Positions 18,580 to 27,227 of a stretch of 64,000 nucleotides of DNA are shown here, piece after piece (position 1 is the first letter of the stretch; each line of letters opens with the position of its first letter). The translations under genes and the position numbers were made by a program. The notes beneath the pieces are model-generated. The model had not been told where the DNA came from. It did no database searches and saw only the letters and a program-made list of their open reading frames with translations. Source of the stretch: Nonomuraea coxensis DSM 45129 (GTDB lineage Bacteria > Actinomycetota > Actinomycetes > Streptosporangiales > Streptosporangiaceae). Location: assembly GCF_019397265.1 (NCBI RefSeq), contig NZ_CP068985.1, forward strand, positions 5,622,501 through 5,686,500, written 5' to 3'.

Positions 18580-20073
18580 ATGCGGGGCAGCGGCAGGACG
18601 TTCTTCGGTCATCCGTGGGGCCTGGCGACGCTCTTCGGCACCGAGATGTGGGAGCGGTTCAGCTGGTACGGCCTGCGCGCGATCCTCTACACGTTCATGG
18701 TCGCCTCGCCGGTCCGCCAGGGGCTGGGCCTGTCCCCGGAGACGGCGCAGGCGGTCGTCGGCGTCTACGGCGCGCTCATCTACCTGGTGGCGCTGCCGGG
18801 CGGGTGGGTGGCCGACCGGATTCTCGGGGCGCGCAGGTCGGTGTTCTGGGGCGGTTTCGTCATCATGCTGGGGCACATCAGCATGGCGATCCCGGTGACG
18901 ACGCCGGCCTTCGTCTGGCTCGGCCTGCTGCTGATCATCGCGGGCACGGGGCTGCTCAAGCCGAACATCTCGGTCATGGTGGGCCGGCTCTACTCGGAGG
19001 ACGAGGACGGTCGCCGCGACGCCGGGTTCTCGCTGTTCTACCTCGGCATCAACCTGGGGGCGTTCTTCGCACCGATCGTGGTCGGCTGGCTGGCCACCGG
19101 CGACCGCTGGCACCTCGGCTTCAGCGCGGCGGCCGTCGGCATGGCGCTCGGCCTGATCCAGTACGTGTGGGGCAGGCGCGCGCTGCGCGGCGTCGGCGAG
19201 CGCCCCGGCCTGCGGCTGTCGCCCGCCGAGCGGCGCCGTTTCGGCCGCCTCGCGGGTCTGGCCGCCGCCGTGGTCGTGGTCGCGCTGGCGCTCTGGGCGG
19301 CGAGCGGCACGCTCACGGTCGACCGGCTGACGATCGCGATCACCGTGGTCATCCTCGTCGTGCCGGTCGTCTACTTCTCGTACATCATGATGGGCGGCCA
19401 CGACCTGTCGCAGGAGGAGCGGGACCGGATGAAGGCCTACATCTGGCTCTTCGTGGCCGCGGCCATCTTCTGGATGATCTACGACCTGGCGCCGAGCAAG
19501 CTGCTGGCCTTCGCCGCCGACCACACCGACCTGTCGCTGTTCGGGATCCGCATCCAGCCGGCCACGACGCAGTCGTTCAACCCGCTGCTCATCATGATCT
19601 TCGTCCCGGTGTTCGCGGCGCTCTGGGTCAAGCTGGGCACGCGGGTGAGCACGCCGCAGAAGTTCGGCTTCGCGCTGGTCATGGTGGGGCTGAGCTTCGT
19701 GGTCATGGCGGTGGCGGCGGGGCTGGCCGAGTCCGGGCGGGTGTCGGTGTGGTGGCTGGTGCTGGTGTACGCGATCCAGGTGTTCGGCGAGCTGTCGCTC
19801 AGCCCCGTCGGGCTGTCGGTGACGACGAAGCTGGCGCCGGAGGCGTTCAAGGCGCAGATGCTCGGCGTGTGGTTCATCGCGGTGTCGGTGGGCGACGCGG
19901 TCGGCGGGCAGACGGGACGGCTGGGCGCGGTGCTGTCGGAGCCCGCCTACTACCTGGTGCTGGCGCTCATGGCGATCGTGGCGGGGCTGGCGCTGTTCAT
20001 GTTCGCGCGGCGGCTGCGGGTGCTGATGGCCGAGCACTACCACGCGGAGGCCCTTCCCTCCTCGATCCGGTAG
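18580..20073 (+). CDS. POT/PTR family peptide:H+ symporter
   Basis: 497-residue MFS protein of the proton-dependent oligopeptide transporter family. The N-terminal signature is FGTEMWERFSWYGLRAIL, holding the ExxERFxYY-type motif (here EMWERFSWYG) that couples proton and peptide; FYLGINLGAFFAPIVVGWLA is the PTR2 motif. About 14 hydrophobic segments can be counted. It probably imports di- and tripeptides. It is followed after 9 bp by the TRIC-like gene, probably in one transcript. Confidence 0.88.
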   Translation: MRGSGRTFFGHPWGLATLFGTEMWERFSWYGLRAILYTFMVASPVRQGLGLSPETAQAVVGVYGALIYLVALPGGWVADRILGARRSVFWGGFVIMLGHISMAIPVTTPAFVWLGLLLIIAGTGLLKPNISVMVGRLYSEDEDGRRDAGFSLFYLGINLGAFFAPIVVGWLATGDRWHLGFSAAAVGMALGLIQYVWGRRALRGVGERPGLRLSPAERRRFGRLAGLAAAVVVVALALWAASGTLTVDRLTIAITVVILVVPVVYFSYIMMGGHDLSQEERDRMKAYIWLFVAAAIFWMIYDLAPSKLLAFAADHTDLSLFGIRIQPATTQSFNPLLIMIFVPVFAALWVKLGTRVSTPQKFGFALVMVGLSFVVMAVAAGLAESGRVSVWWLVLVYAIQVFGELSLSPVGLSVTTKLAPEAFKAQMLGVWFIAVSVGDAVGGQTGRLGAVLSEPAYYLVLALMAIVAGLALFMFARRLRVLMAEHYHAEALPSSIR

Positions 20074-20082
20074 AAATCCAAC

Positions 20083-20691
20083 GTGTCGCAAATCCTGGAT
20101 CTTGTCGGTATTTTCGTCTTCGCACTGTCCGGCGCGCTGATGGGCGTGCGGAAACGGCTGGACGCGGTGGGCATGCTGGTGCTGGCCGCGATGACCGCCC
20201 TCGGCGGCGGCGTGGTCCGCGACCTCATACTCAACGTGCGGCCGATCGCGTTCCAGAGCCTCGGCTACATCCTGGTGCCGGTGGCCGCCACGGTGATCGT
20301 CTTCTTCTGGCACCCGCACGTGGCCAGGGTGATGCCGGCCATCCTGGTGCTGGACGCGGCCGGGCTCGGGCTGTTCTGCGCGGTCGGCACCGAGAAGGCC
20401 CTGGAGTACGGCCTCAACCCGCTGCACGCCGCCCTGCTGGGAGTGGTCACGGCGGTCGGCGGCGGCATGCTGCGGGACGTGCTGGCCGGGGAGATCCCGA
20501 CCCTGCTCTACGACCGCCAGCTCTACGCGGTCCCGGCGATGCTCGGGTCGGGCGTGATGGCGGCGCTGTCGTCGTCCGGGCTGCACGGCTGGCCCGCCAC
20601 CCTCGCCGCGGCGCTGCTGGCCTTCGGGCTGCGCATCACGGCCATGCGGTTCAACTGGCGCTTCCCCGTCGCCAGGGGCGTCGCCGAGTGA
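20083..20691 (+). CDS. Trimeric intracellular cation (TRIC) channel family protein
   Basis: 202-residue membrane protein of the UPF0126/TRIC family, seven hydrophobic segments built from two repeats. Each repeat carries the hallmark Gly-rich pore motif: ALGGGVVRDLIL and AVGGGMLRDVLAG. Prokaryotic TRIC proteins form trimeric K+/cation channels. GTG start right behind the POT gene. It converges on the MocR regulator with a gap of only 9 bp. Confidence 0.88.
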   Translation: MSQILDLVGIFVFALSGALMGVRKRLDAVGMLVLAAMTALGGGVVRDLILNVRPIAFQSLGYILVPVAATVIVFFWHPHVARVMPAILVLDAAGLGLFCAVGTEKALEYGLNPLHAALLGVVTAVGGGMLRDVLAGEIPTLLYDRQLYAVPAMLGSGVMAALSSSGLHGWPATLAAALLAFGLRITAMRFNWRFPVARGVAE

Positions 20692-20700
20692 GCGGGCGGC

Positions 20701-22137
20701 TCACACCATCGCGATGAGCGCGTCGGGGACGGGGACGAGCGCGGGGCCGAGCGGGCCGTGCTCGCGGGCGGCGCGCAGGCGGACGACGGCCTCGGCCAGC
20801 GCCTGGGGCGGCAGGGTGAACGGCAGCCGCAGGTAGCCCTCCAGCGTGCCCTCCAGCCCGAACCAGGGGCCGGGCGCGAGCCGGACGCCGTGCCCGGCGG
20901 CGGCCTCGGCGATCCGGGTCGCGGCGTCGCCGTTCAGCCGGACCCAGAGCGAGCCGCCGCCGCGCGGCACCGTGAACGTCCACCCGGGCAGGTGCTCGCG
21001 CAGCCCCGCGACCAGCGCGGCGCGCGAGGCGCGCAGGGCGCGGCGGCGTTCGGCGCGGGTCTCCTCCAGCCGGTCGAACAGCCGCGCCACGACGAGTTGC
21101 TCCAGCACGGGGCAGGCGATGTCGACGGCCGAGCGGTGCAGGGCGAGGCGGCGGGCCAGCGCCGCGGTGGTGCGGACCCAGCCGACCCGGAGCCCGCCCC
21201 ACCACAGCTTGGACGCCGACCCGACGCTGATCACCCGGCTGTCGGTGTCGAACGCGGCCATCGGCGAGGTGGCCGGCACCTCGTCCAGCGCCAGCTCCTG
21301 CCAGGTCTCGTCGATGAGCAGCAGCGTGTCGTGCCGCCGGGCCGCGGCGGTCACGGCGGCGCGGGTGGCGTCGTCCATGAGGGCGCCGGTCGGGTTCTGG
21401 AAGTCGGGCATGAGGTAGGCGAGGCGGGCCCCTGACTGCCGCATCGCGCCCGTGAGCAGGTCGGGCCGCCAGCCCTCGTGGGAGATGCCGACCGGGGCGA
21501 TGCGGGCGCCCCGCTGCCGGGCCGCGTCGATCGCGTGCGGGTAGGTCGGCGACTCCACCACCACCGCGTCCCCCGGCCCGGCGAGCAGCCCGAGCACGAT
21601 GTGGAGGGCGTGCTGGGAGCCGGTGGTGACGATGATCTGCTCGGGCCGGGTGGCGACGCCGCGGGCGGTGTAGCGGGCGGCGATCCGCTCGCGCAGCAGC
21701 GGCAGGCCCATGGGGTCGTAGCCGTTGCCCATGGCGTGGCGCGGCAGGTCCTCGACCACCTCCAGCATCGCCTCGCGCAGCGCGGCGGGCGCCGGCGGGG
21801 CCGCGCTCTGGAGCTGGATGAGGCCGTCGCCGCCGGTGCTGAGCCACGGGTTCTCGGCTGTGGAGGCCGGGTCGGGCAGCGCGGTCCAGCTCCCCGAGCC
21901 CTGGCGGCTCTCCAGGTAGCCACGCTCACGCAGCAGGTCGTAGGCGGCGGTGACCGTGGTGCGGCTGACCCGCAGCGCCTCGGCGAGATGGCGCTCGGCG
22001 GGCATGCGGACGCGGACCGGGATCTGGCCGTCCATGATGCGGGCGCGCACGCCGTCGGCGAGCGCCCGGTAGTAGGGCCGGGCGCCGGGTTCGACGCCGG
22101 CGAGCCGGGCCACCTGGGCCGCCGAGAGATGCCGCAT
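20701..22137 (-). CDS. MocR/GntR regulator with PLP-dependent aminotransferase domain (YczR-like)
   Basis: 478 residues. N-terminal GntR winged helix (LADGVRARIMDGQIPVRVRM, LRVSRTTVTAAYDLLRERGY) joined by a linker to a fold-type I aminotransferase domain. The PLP-binding Lys is in ISVGSASKLWWGGLRVGW, and the PLP-phosphate and ring contacts are around TTGSQHALH and PDFQNPTG. MocR proteins sense PLP or amino compounds. Its position, divergent from a YczE-type membrane protein, matches the yczR-yczE pair, in which the regulator controls the membrane protein gene. ATG start. Confidence 0.88.
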   Translation of the reverse strand: MRHLSAAQVARLAGVEPGARPYYRALADGVRARIMDGQIPVRVRMPAERHLAEALRVSRTTVTAAYDLLRERGYLESRQGSGSWTALPDPASTAENPWLSTGGDGLIQLQSAAPPAPAALREAMLEVVEDLPRHAMGNGYDPMGLPLLRERIAARYTARGVATRPEQIIVTTGSQHALHIVLGLLAGPGDAVVVESPTYPHAIDAARQRGARIAPVGISHEGWRPDLLTGAMRQSGARLAYLMPDFQNPTGALMDDATRAAVTAAARRHDTLLLIDETWQELALDEVPATSPMAAFDTDSRVISVGSASKLWWGGLRVGWVRTTAALARRLALHRSAVDIACPVLEQLVVARLFDRLEETRAERRRALRASRAALVAGLREHLPGWTFTVPRGGGSLWVRLNGDAATRIAEAAAGHGVRLAPGPWFGLEGTLEGYLRLPFTLPPQALAEAVVRLRAAREHGPLGPALVPVPDALIAMV

Positions 22138-22199
22138 AGGGCCACTTTTCGCGATTGGCCCTGTTTTGGCAAGTCGAACCCTGCCACTCTGAGGCCACT
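22138..22199. promoter_or_regulatory. Shared regulatory region of the MocR regulator and YczE gene
   Basis: 62-bp divergent intergenic region. GCCACT occurs at 22141, 22183 and 22194 in the same orientation, and GGCCCTGTTTTGGC contains inverted GCC-type arms. Directly repeated sites are typical for MocR regulators; exact -10/-35 boxes are not clear. Confidence 0.45.
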
Positions 22200-22805
22200 A
22201 TGAGTGAGAGCACCACCCTTCCCCGCCCCCGTTCCCTTCCCGCCCGGCTCACCCGCCTCCACGGCGGCCTCGCCCTGTACGGCACCGGCATCGCCCTCCA
22301 GGTGGAGTCCGGGCTCGGCAACAGCCCGTGGGACGTCTTCCACCAGGGGGTGGCCCTGCGCACCGGCGTCTCCATCGGCACCGTCATCATCGCCGTCGGC
22401 GCGCTGGTGATGCTGCTGTGGATCCCCCTGCGCCAGCGCCCCGGCATCGGCACGATCGCGAACGTCGTGTTCCTCGGCCTGTTCGCCGACGCCGCGATCG
22501 CGCTGCTGCCGACGCCGCACGCGCTCCCCCTCCAGTCCCTGTACGTGGCCGCCGGCGTCTGCGCGATCGCCCTCGCCACCGTCCTCTACATCGGCGCCGG
22601 CATGGGGCCGGGACCGCGCGACGGCATCATGACCGGGCTGACCCGGCTCGGCCTGTCGGTACGGCTCGGCCGCTTCCTCATCGAGATCACCGCCCTGACC
22701 GCGGGCTGGCTGCTCGGCGGCACCGTCGGCCTCGGCACCCTCGTGTTCGCGCTGGCCATCGGCCCGCTGACGCAGCTCTTCGCCCGCCGGTTCCCGCTTT
22801 CGTGA
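22200..22805 (+). CDS. YczE/YyaS/YitT family membrane protein
   Basis: 201 residues, about five to six membrane helices, with the family segments ALQVESGLGNSPWDVFHQG and YIGAGMGPGPRDGIMTGL, which carry the conserved G-x-x-P-W/R-D patterns. Function is unknown; in Bacillus a related protein influences lipopeptide production through an unknown route. ATG at 22200. Transcribed divergently from its likely MocR regulator. Confidence 0.85.
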   Translation: MSESTTLPRPRSLPARLTRLHGGLALYGTGIALQVESGLGNSPWDVFHQGVALRTGVSIGTVIIAVGALVMLLWIPLRQRPGIGTIANVVFLGLFADAAIALLPTPHALPLQSLYVAAGVCAIALATVLYIGAGMGPGPRDGIMTGLTRLGLSVRLGRFLIEITALTAGWLLGGTVGLGTLVFALAIGPLTQLFARRFPLS

Positions 22806-22841
22806 TCGCGGGAGGTCCCGCGCGCCGAGTAGCGTCGTAGC

Positions 22842-24632
22842 ATGCGCCTCGAGGATTACGCCCTCATCGGAGACATGCAATCGGCCGCGCTCGTGGGCAG
22901 GGACGGCTCCATCGACTGGCTGTGCATGCCCAGGTTCGACTCCCCCGCGTGCTTCTCGTCCCTGCTCGGCAGCGAGCGCAACGGGCACTGGTGGCTGGGC
23001 CCCACCGGCCGCAAGCACGCCGACCGGCGGCGGTACCGCCCGGACACGCTCATCCTGGAGAGCGAGTGGGACACCCCGACGGGCACCGTGCGGATCATCG
23101 ACTTCATGCCGCCCCGCGACCGCAACCCCGACGTGGTGCGCATCGTCGAGGGCGTCACCGGCAGCGTGGAGGTCTCCACCGTGCTGCGGGTGCGCTTCGA
23201 CTACGGCCGGATCGTGCCGTGGGTGCGGCGGACGAACGGGCACCTCCAGGCCATCGGCGGGCCCGACTCGGTGTGGCTGCACGCGCCGGTGCCACTCAAG
23301 GGCGGCGACTACGCGCACCGGGCCACGTTCACCGTCAAGGCGGGCGAGCGGCTGCCGTTCGTGTTCACCTGGCATCCCTCGCACGAGGAGATGCCGCCGG
23401 CGATCGACTGCGAGGAGCAGCTCGCCGAGACCGAGGCGTACTGGCGTGACTGGATGGCGCGGTGCACCTACGAGGGCCCCTACAAGGAGGCGGTGAAACG
23501 CTCGCTCATCACGCTGAAGGCGCTCACGTACGCGCCGACCGGCGGCATCGTCGCCGCCCCCACCACCTCGCTGCCCGAGGACCTCGGCGGCGTGCGCAAC
23601 TGGGACTACCGCTTCTGCTGGCTGCGCGACGCCACGCTGACCCTCGACGCGCTCATCTCCAACGGCTACCTGGAGGAGGCCGCCGACTGGCGGTCGTGGC
23701 TGCTGCGGGCCATCGCCGGACGCCCCCAGGACCTGCAGATCATGTACGGCGTCGCCGGCGAGCGCCGCCTGCCCGAGCTGCGCCTCGACTGGCTCGACGG
23801 CTACGAGGACTCCCGCCCGGTCAGGATCGGCAACGAGGCGGTCCGCCAGCTCCAGCTCGACGTGTACGGCGAGGTGATGAACTGCCTGTTCGTCTCGCGC
23901 AGCCGCGGCCTCGCGCCCGACGACCGGGCCTGGACGATCCAGCGCCAGCTCCTCGACTACGTGGAGGAGCACTGGGACGAGCCCGACGAGGGCCTGTGGG
24001 AGGTGCGCGGGCCGCGCCGGCACTTCGTCCACTCCAAGGTGATGTGCTGGGCGGCGCTCGACCGGGCCGTCAAGTACGTCGAGCGCTTCGGCCGCACCGG
24101 CCCCGTCGAGAAGTGGCGCACGCTGCGCGACGTCATCCACCGGGAGATCTGCGACAAGGGCTACGACGACGCGCGCAACACCTTCACCCAGTCGTACGGG
24201 TCGTCCGAGCTGGACGCGGCGCTGCTGATGATCCCCATGGTCGGCTTCCTGCCCGCCGACGACCCCCGCGTGCTGGGCACGGTCGCCGCGATCGAGAAGC
24301 AGCTCCTGTCGGACGGCTTCGTCCTGCGCTACCCGATCGCCGAGGACAACGACGTCGACGGCCTGCCCGGCGGCGAGGGCGCCTTCCTCGCGTGCAGCTT
24401 CTGGCTGGTCGAGGTGATGGCGATGCAGGGGCGCAAGGAGGAGGCGGCGGAGCTGTTCGAGCGGCTGCTGGAGCTGCGCAACGACGTCGGGCTGCTGGCC
24501 GAGGAGTACGACCCCCGCTACGGGCGGCTGGTCGGCAACTTCCCGCAGGCCTTCAGCCACGTGCCGCTGGTGCACGCCGCCCGCGCGCTGTCGTCCCCCC
24601 TGGCCGGCGAGGCCGGCGTCACGACCGGATGA
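22842..24632 (+). CDS. Glycoside hydrolase family 15 protein (trehalase- or glucoamylase-like)
   Basis: 596 residues. It has the N-terminal beta-sandwich that precedes GH15 catalytic domains in actinobacterial trehalases (MRLEDYALIGDMQSAALVG, DGSIDWLCMPRFDSPACF), then the (alpha/alpha)6 barrel with VRNWDYRFCWLRDATLTLDA; the acid and base glutamates are probably in EEHWDEPDEGLWEVRG and near GEGAFLACSFWLVE. No signal peptide, so it is cytoplasmic. Mycobacterial and Streptomyces homologues hydrolyse trehalose, but glucan substrates are possible. A monocistronic gene that converges on the transglycosylase gene. Confidence 0.85.
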   Translation: MRLEDYALIGDMQSAALVGRDGSIDWLCMPRFDSPACFSSLLGSERNGHWWLGPTGRKHADRRRYRPDTLILESEWDTPTGTVRIIDFMPPRDRNPDVVRIVEGVTGSVEVSTVLRVRFDYGRIVPWVRRTNGHLQAIGGPDSVWLHAPVPLKGGDYAHRATFTVKAGERLPFVFTWHPSHEEMPPAIDCEEQLAETEAYWRDWMARCTYEGPYKEAVKRSLITLKALTYAPTGGIVAAPTTSLPEDLGGVRNWDYRFCWLRDATLTLDALISNGYLEEAADWRSWLLRAIAGRPQDLQIMYGVAGERRLPELRLDWLDGYEDSRPVRIGNEAVRQLQLDVYGEVMNCLFVSRSRGLAPDDRAWTIQRQLLDYVEEHWDEPDEGLWEVRGPRRHFVHSKVMCWAALDRAVKYVERFGRTGPVEKWRTLRDVIHREICDKGYDDARNTFTQSYGSSELDAALLMIPMVGFLPADDPRVLGTVAAIEKQLLSDGFVLRYPIAEDNDVDGLPGGEGAFLACSFWLVEVMAMQGRKEEAAELFERLLELRNDVGLLAEEYDPRYGRLVGNFPQAFSHVPLVHAARALSSPLAGEAGVTTG

Positions 24633-24648
24633 GGCCGCGCGGGCCCCG

Positions 24649-25706
24649 CTACTTCGGGCCGGTCAGGCGGCGCTCGCCCTCCGTCGTGAGCACGAAGACC
24701 TGCCAGTTGTAGTAGGCGTAGTAGGCGCGCGGGTCGCGTTTCATCCGGCGGGCGTGCAGGAGGATCGCGTTCACGTACGCCCGCGACGGGTTGTAGGCGT
24801 GCAGGGCCCGGCGGTAGTCGCGGGGCGCGCCGCTGGCGCGGAGGTAGTTGGCCGCGCCCATGATCGCGTCCCGGGGGTCCTGGACGTCGCCGCCCATCCC
24901 GTACGCCCGCCAGGTCGCCGGCATGAACTGCATCGGGCCCTGGGCGCCCGCGTGGCTGTCGGAGCGCACCCGGCCGAACTTCGTCTCGGCGAGCATCACG
25001 GCGGCCAGCACCTCCCACTCCACCCCGAAGCGGCGCTCGCCGCGCTTGAAGTACCCGAGCAGCTCGGCGGCCGGGCGGGCCGGCTGGACCTTGAAGGCTT
25101 GATGGGGCGGGCCAGGGCGAGCAGCTCGCGGATGGCGGCGACGTTGTCCCTGGCCTGTCCCGCCAGGGCCGCGGGGAGGCGGGCGAAGGCGCGGTCGGCG
25201 AGGGTGCGGTGGCGGGCGGCGTGGCGGTAGAGGCGCTGCTGGTAGAGGGCCAGCAGCTCGACGTCACGCGGCGGGCCGCCCTTGGCCGGCTTCCAGCGGT
25301 CGATGGCCTCGTCGAGCGCGGCCGTCGTCTCGCGCAGGGCGGTGGCCAGGCGGGCGGGCGTGGCGGGAAGCGGCTCGCCGGGGGCGGGAAGGGCCCGACC
25401 GGCTCCGGCCTCCGCCGTCGGGCGCGCCGGCCCCGCCTCGTCCGGCCCGCCGGACCGCCCGTCGGACCCTTCACCGGACGGCTCTCCGGTCCGCGTCGCG
25501 GACGTCGCGCCGGCCGGGTGGGCGGCCGGCGAGGCCGCGCCGCAGCCGGTCAGCGCGCTGACGGCGGCCGTCGCGGCCACCAGCGCGAGGCTGACAGGCC
25601 GGCGGGCGCGGGCGGCGCCGGTCCCCCTGGTCAGGCGGCCCCATGGCGGGCCGGCCTGCGGCGGGAGCGGGGTGCCGGGGGTGGTCGGGGGTCGCTGGTC
25701 CTTCAT
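24649..25706 (-). pseudogene. Lytic transglycosylase lipoprotein, split by a one-base frameshift
   Basis: The 5' part (25706 to about 25097) encodes a lipoprotein: a basic N terminus, a membrane segment and a lipobox LTGC, a Pro/Gly/Glu linker and a helical segment ending LLALARPIKPS. The 3' part in another frame encodes the SLT domain: VLAAVMLAETKFGRV with the catalytic Glu, GAQGPMQFMPATW, then ALHAYNPSRAYVNAIL. One missing base near 25095-25100 explains the break. Restoring it reads IKAFKVQPARPAAELLGYFK and joins both parts into one 352-residue protein. The enzyme would cleave the glycan strand of peptidoglycan to 1,6-anhydro ends. Both parts look well conserved, so a sequencing error or a very recent mutation is likely. 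Confidence 0.75.
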
Positions 25707-25755
25707 GGTCGGCCAACCTACCCGGATCATGCCCCCGGAGGCGGCGTCCCGCGCC

Positions 25756-26127
25756 TCAGTCGGGGGTGGTGGAGTGCCACCGGTCGGACGTGGCGGGCTC
25801 GCCGGTGAGGTGCTCGTAGGTGCCGCTGACGTCCAGCAGCCGGTCCAGCGCGGCGGGCCGGTCGTCCAGGTGCAGCCGCGCCCCGGCCTCCGTGACCTGC
25901 CGGTGGACGGTCAGCAGGGCCGACAACCCGCTGGAGTCGCAGATGCGCAGCCCGCCGCAGTCGAGGCGCACGTCGGTCAGGCCCCCGCCGTCCAGCGCGG
26001 CGACGACGGTGGTGAGCAGTTCCCCGGCGGTGGTGAAGTCGAGGTCGCCGCCGACGGCGACGCGCAGCGCCCCCGGGCCGGACGGGTCCAGGACGAGGGT
26101 CAGCGGGAGGGGGACGAAGGCGGTCAT
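25756..26127 (-). CDS. STAS-domain anti-sigma factor antagonist
   Basis: 123-residue STAS protein of the SpoIIAA/RsbV type. The phosphorylatable Ser lies in LRICDSSGLSALLTVH, the normal D-S-S-G-L motif. In partner switching the unphosphorylated form binds a kinase/anti-sigma factor and frees a sigma factor; a PP2C phosphatase makes the unphosphorylated form. Its ATG overlaps the stop of the cobalamin-binding gene by 4 bp, and that gene overlaps the PP2C gene in the same way. No anti-sigma kinase is encoded nearby. Confidence 0.85.
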   Translation of the reverse strand: MTAFVPLPLTLVLDPSGPGALRVAVGGDLDFTTAGELLTTVVAALDGGGLTDVRLDCGGLRICDSSGLSALLTVHRQVTEAGARLHLDDRPAALDRLLDVSGTYEHLTGEPATSDRWHSTTPD

Positions 26128-27227
26128 GCGGTCTTTCCGGGATGTCCGGGGAACGGGGAGGGGGACGCGGCGCGGACGGCGTCCCGCCCGTGCGTCATCA
26201 TGGCCGTGGCCCGTGGAAATTCCTCCAGCCGCCCGCCGAGCAGGTCGAGCGCGGGCAGCAGCGTACCGGCGGGGACGCCCCGGGCGACCAGCACCCCCGC
26301 CGTCCAGCCGAGGAAGCTGCCGAACAGCTCGGGGTCGTCCACGTAGAGCGCGGCGGCCAGGAAGTCGACGATGTGCGCGATGTCCTCGGCGGTGTGCCTG
26401 CGCTGCTGCGGCGTGTACGCCGCCATCGCCGGGACGCGCTCCTCCAGACCGTTCATCACGTCCCTGACCAGCCGCCGCGCCGACCGGCTGACCATGGTGT
26501 ACTCCTGGTCGTCCAGGTGCGGCAGGTCGTCCGCGGCCTGGCGGGGAGCGGGCGGGCGGGGCAGCGGGCCGGCCGCCAGGCGGTCGGCGGCGGCCCCGCC
26601 GTCCGGGGCCCAGGCGTCCGCGCCGAGCAGGCGGGCGTAACGGCCGCCGGGCCCGAAGGCCGCGCCGCCGGCCATCACCGGGGTGCCGGTCGCCTGGCAG
26701 GCGGTGATGGCCGCGTGCGCGGTGGGCAGCCGGATGGGGATGGAGCTGGACAGCGCGACCACGTCGCAGGCCGTACGGTGCAGGTGGGCGATGAGGTGCG
26801 GCGTCGGCACCTGGGCGCCCAGGTAGTCGACCCGCCAGCCGCGCAGCCGCAGCACCTCGGACAGGATCCGGGCGGGCATGGCGTGCCACTCGCCGTCGAT
26901 GCAGGCGACCGCGACCCGGCCGGCGGGCGGGCGGGAGGCGGCGGCGCGGGCCACGGGGTGGTGGGCGAGCGCGGCCAGCACCCGCTCGTTGACGGCGGTC
27001 GCGGCGTGCTCCTGCGCCACGGTGAGCCGGTTGGCCTCCCACTCGCTGCCGACCCGGCCCTGCACGGGCGCGACGACCTCCAGGAGCAGGGTCTCCAGAG
27101 GGATGCCGGAGTCGAGCGCGGCGAGCGCGGCGTCGGAGGCGGCGTACTCGTCGCCGGCGACGGCGGCGTTCCAGAGCTTGTCCCTCCAGGCGGAGAGCCC
27201 GGAGGGGAGCTCGTCTGTGCACGTCAT
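26124..27227 (-). CDS. Cobalamin-binding sensor protein with Wx9EH photoreceptor motif
   Basis: 367 residues. Residues 1-90 form a helical-bundle (methionine synthase cap-like) domain, about 100-215 a Rossmann B12-binding domain. Trp63, nine residues, then Glu73-His74 gives the W-x9-E-H signature of light-sensing adenosylcobalamin proteins such as CarH/LitR. The lower-ligand motif is E-x-H (Glu113-Trp-His115 in CIDGEWHAMP), as in CarH, replacing the D-x-H-x-x-G of enzymes, and the final Gly is absent. There is no MerR DNA-binding domain. Residues 240-340 form a second helical domain (IAHIVDFLAAALYVDDPELF), likely the output. The ATG overlaps the stop of the PP2C gene. I infer a light- or B12-responsive input to the PP2C/STAS switch. 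Confidence 0.8.
   Translation of the reverse strand: MTCTDELPSGLSAWRDKLWNAAVAGDEYAASDAALAALDSGIPLETLLLEVVAPVQGRVGSEWEANRLTVAQEHAATAVNERVLAALAHHPVARAAASRPPAGRVAVACIDGEWHAMPARILSEVLRLRGWRVDYLGAQVPTPHLIAHLHRTACDVVALSSSIPIRLPTAHAAITACQATGTPVMAGGAAFGPGGRYARLLGADAWAPDGGAAADRLAAGPLPRPPAPRQAADDLPHLDDQEYTMVSRSARRLVRDVMNGLEERVPAMAAYTPQQRRHTAEDIAHIVDFLAAALYVDDPELFGSFLGWTAGVLVARGVPAGTLLPALDLLGGRLEEFPRATAMMTHGRDAVRAASPSPFPGHPGKTA

Noticed and set aside
16582..20586. Very long open frames on the strand opposite to real genes (for example across 18.4-20.6 kb, 21.4-24.6 kb and 38.4-48.5 kb)
   Set aside because: They are by-products of high GC content and codon bias; their translations are low-complexity Arg/Gly/Ala-rich text without domains, while the opposite strand encodes recognisable proteins.
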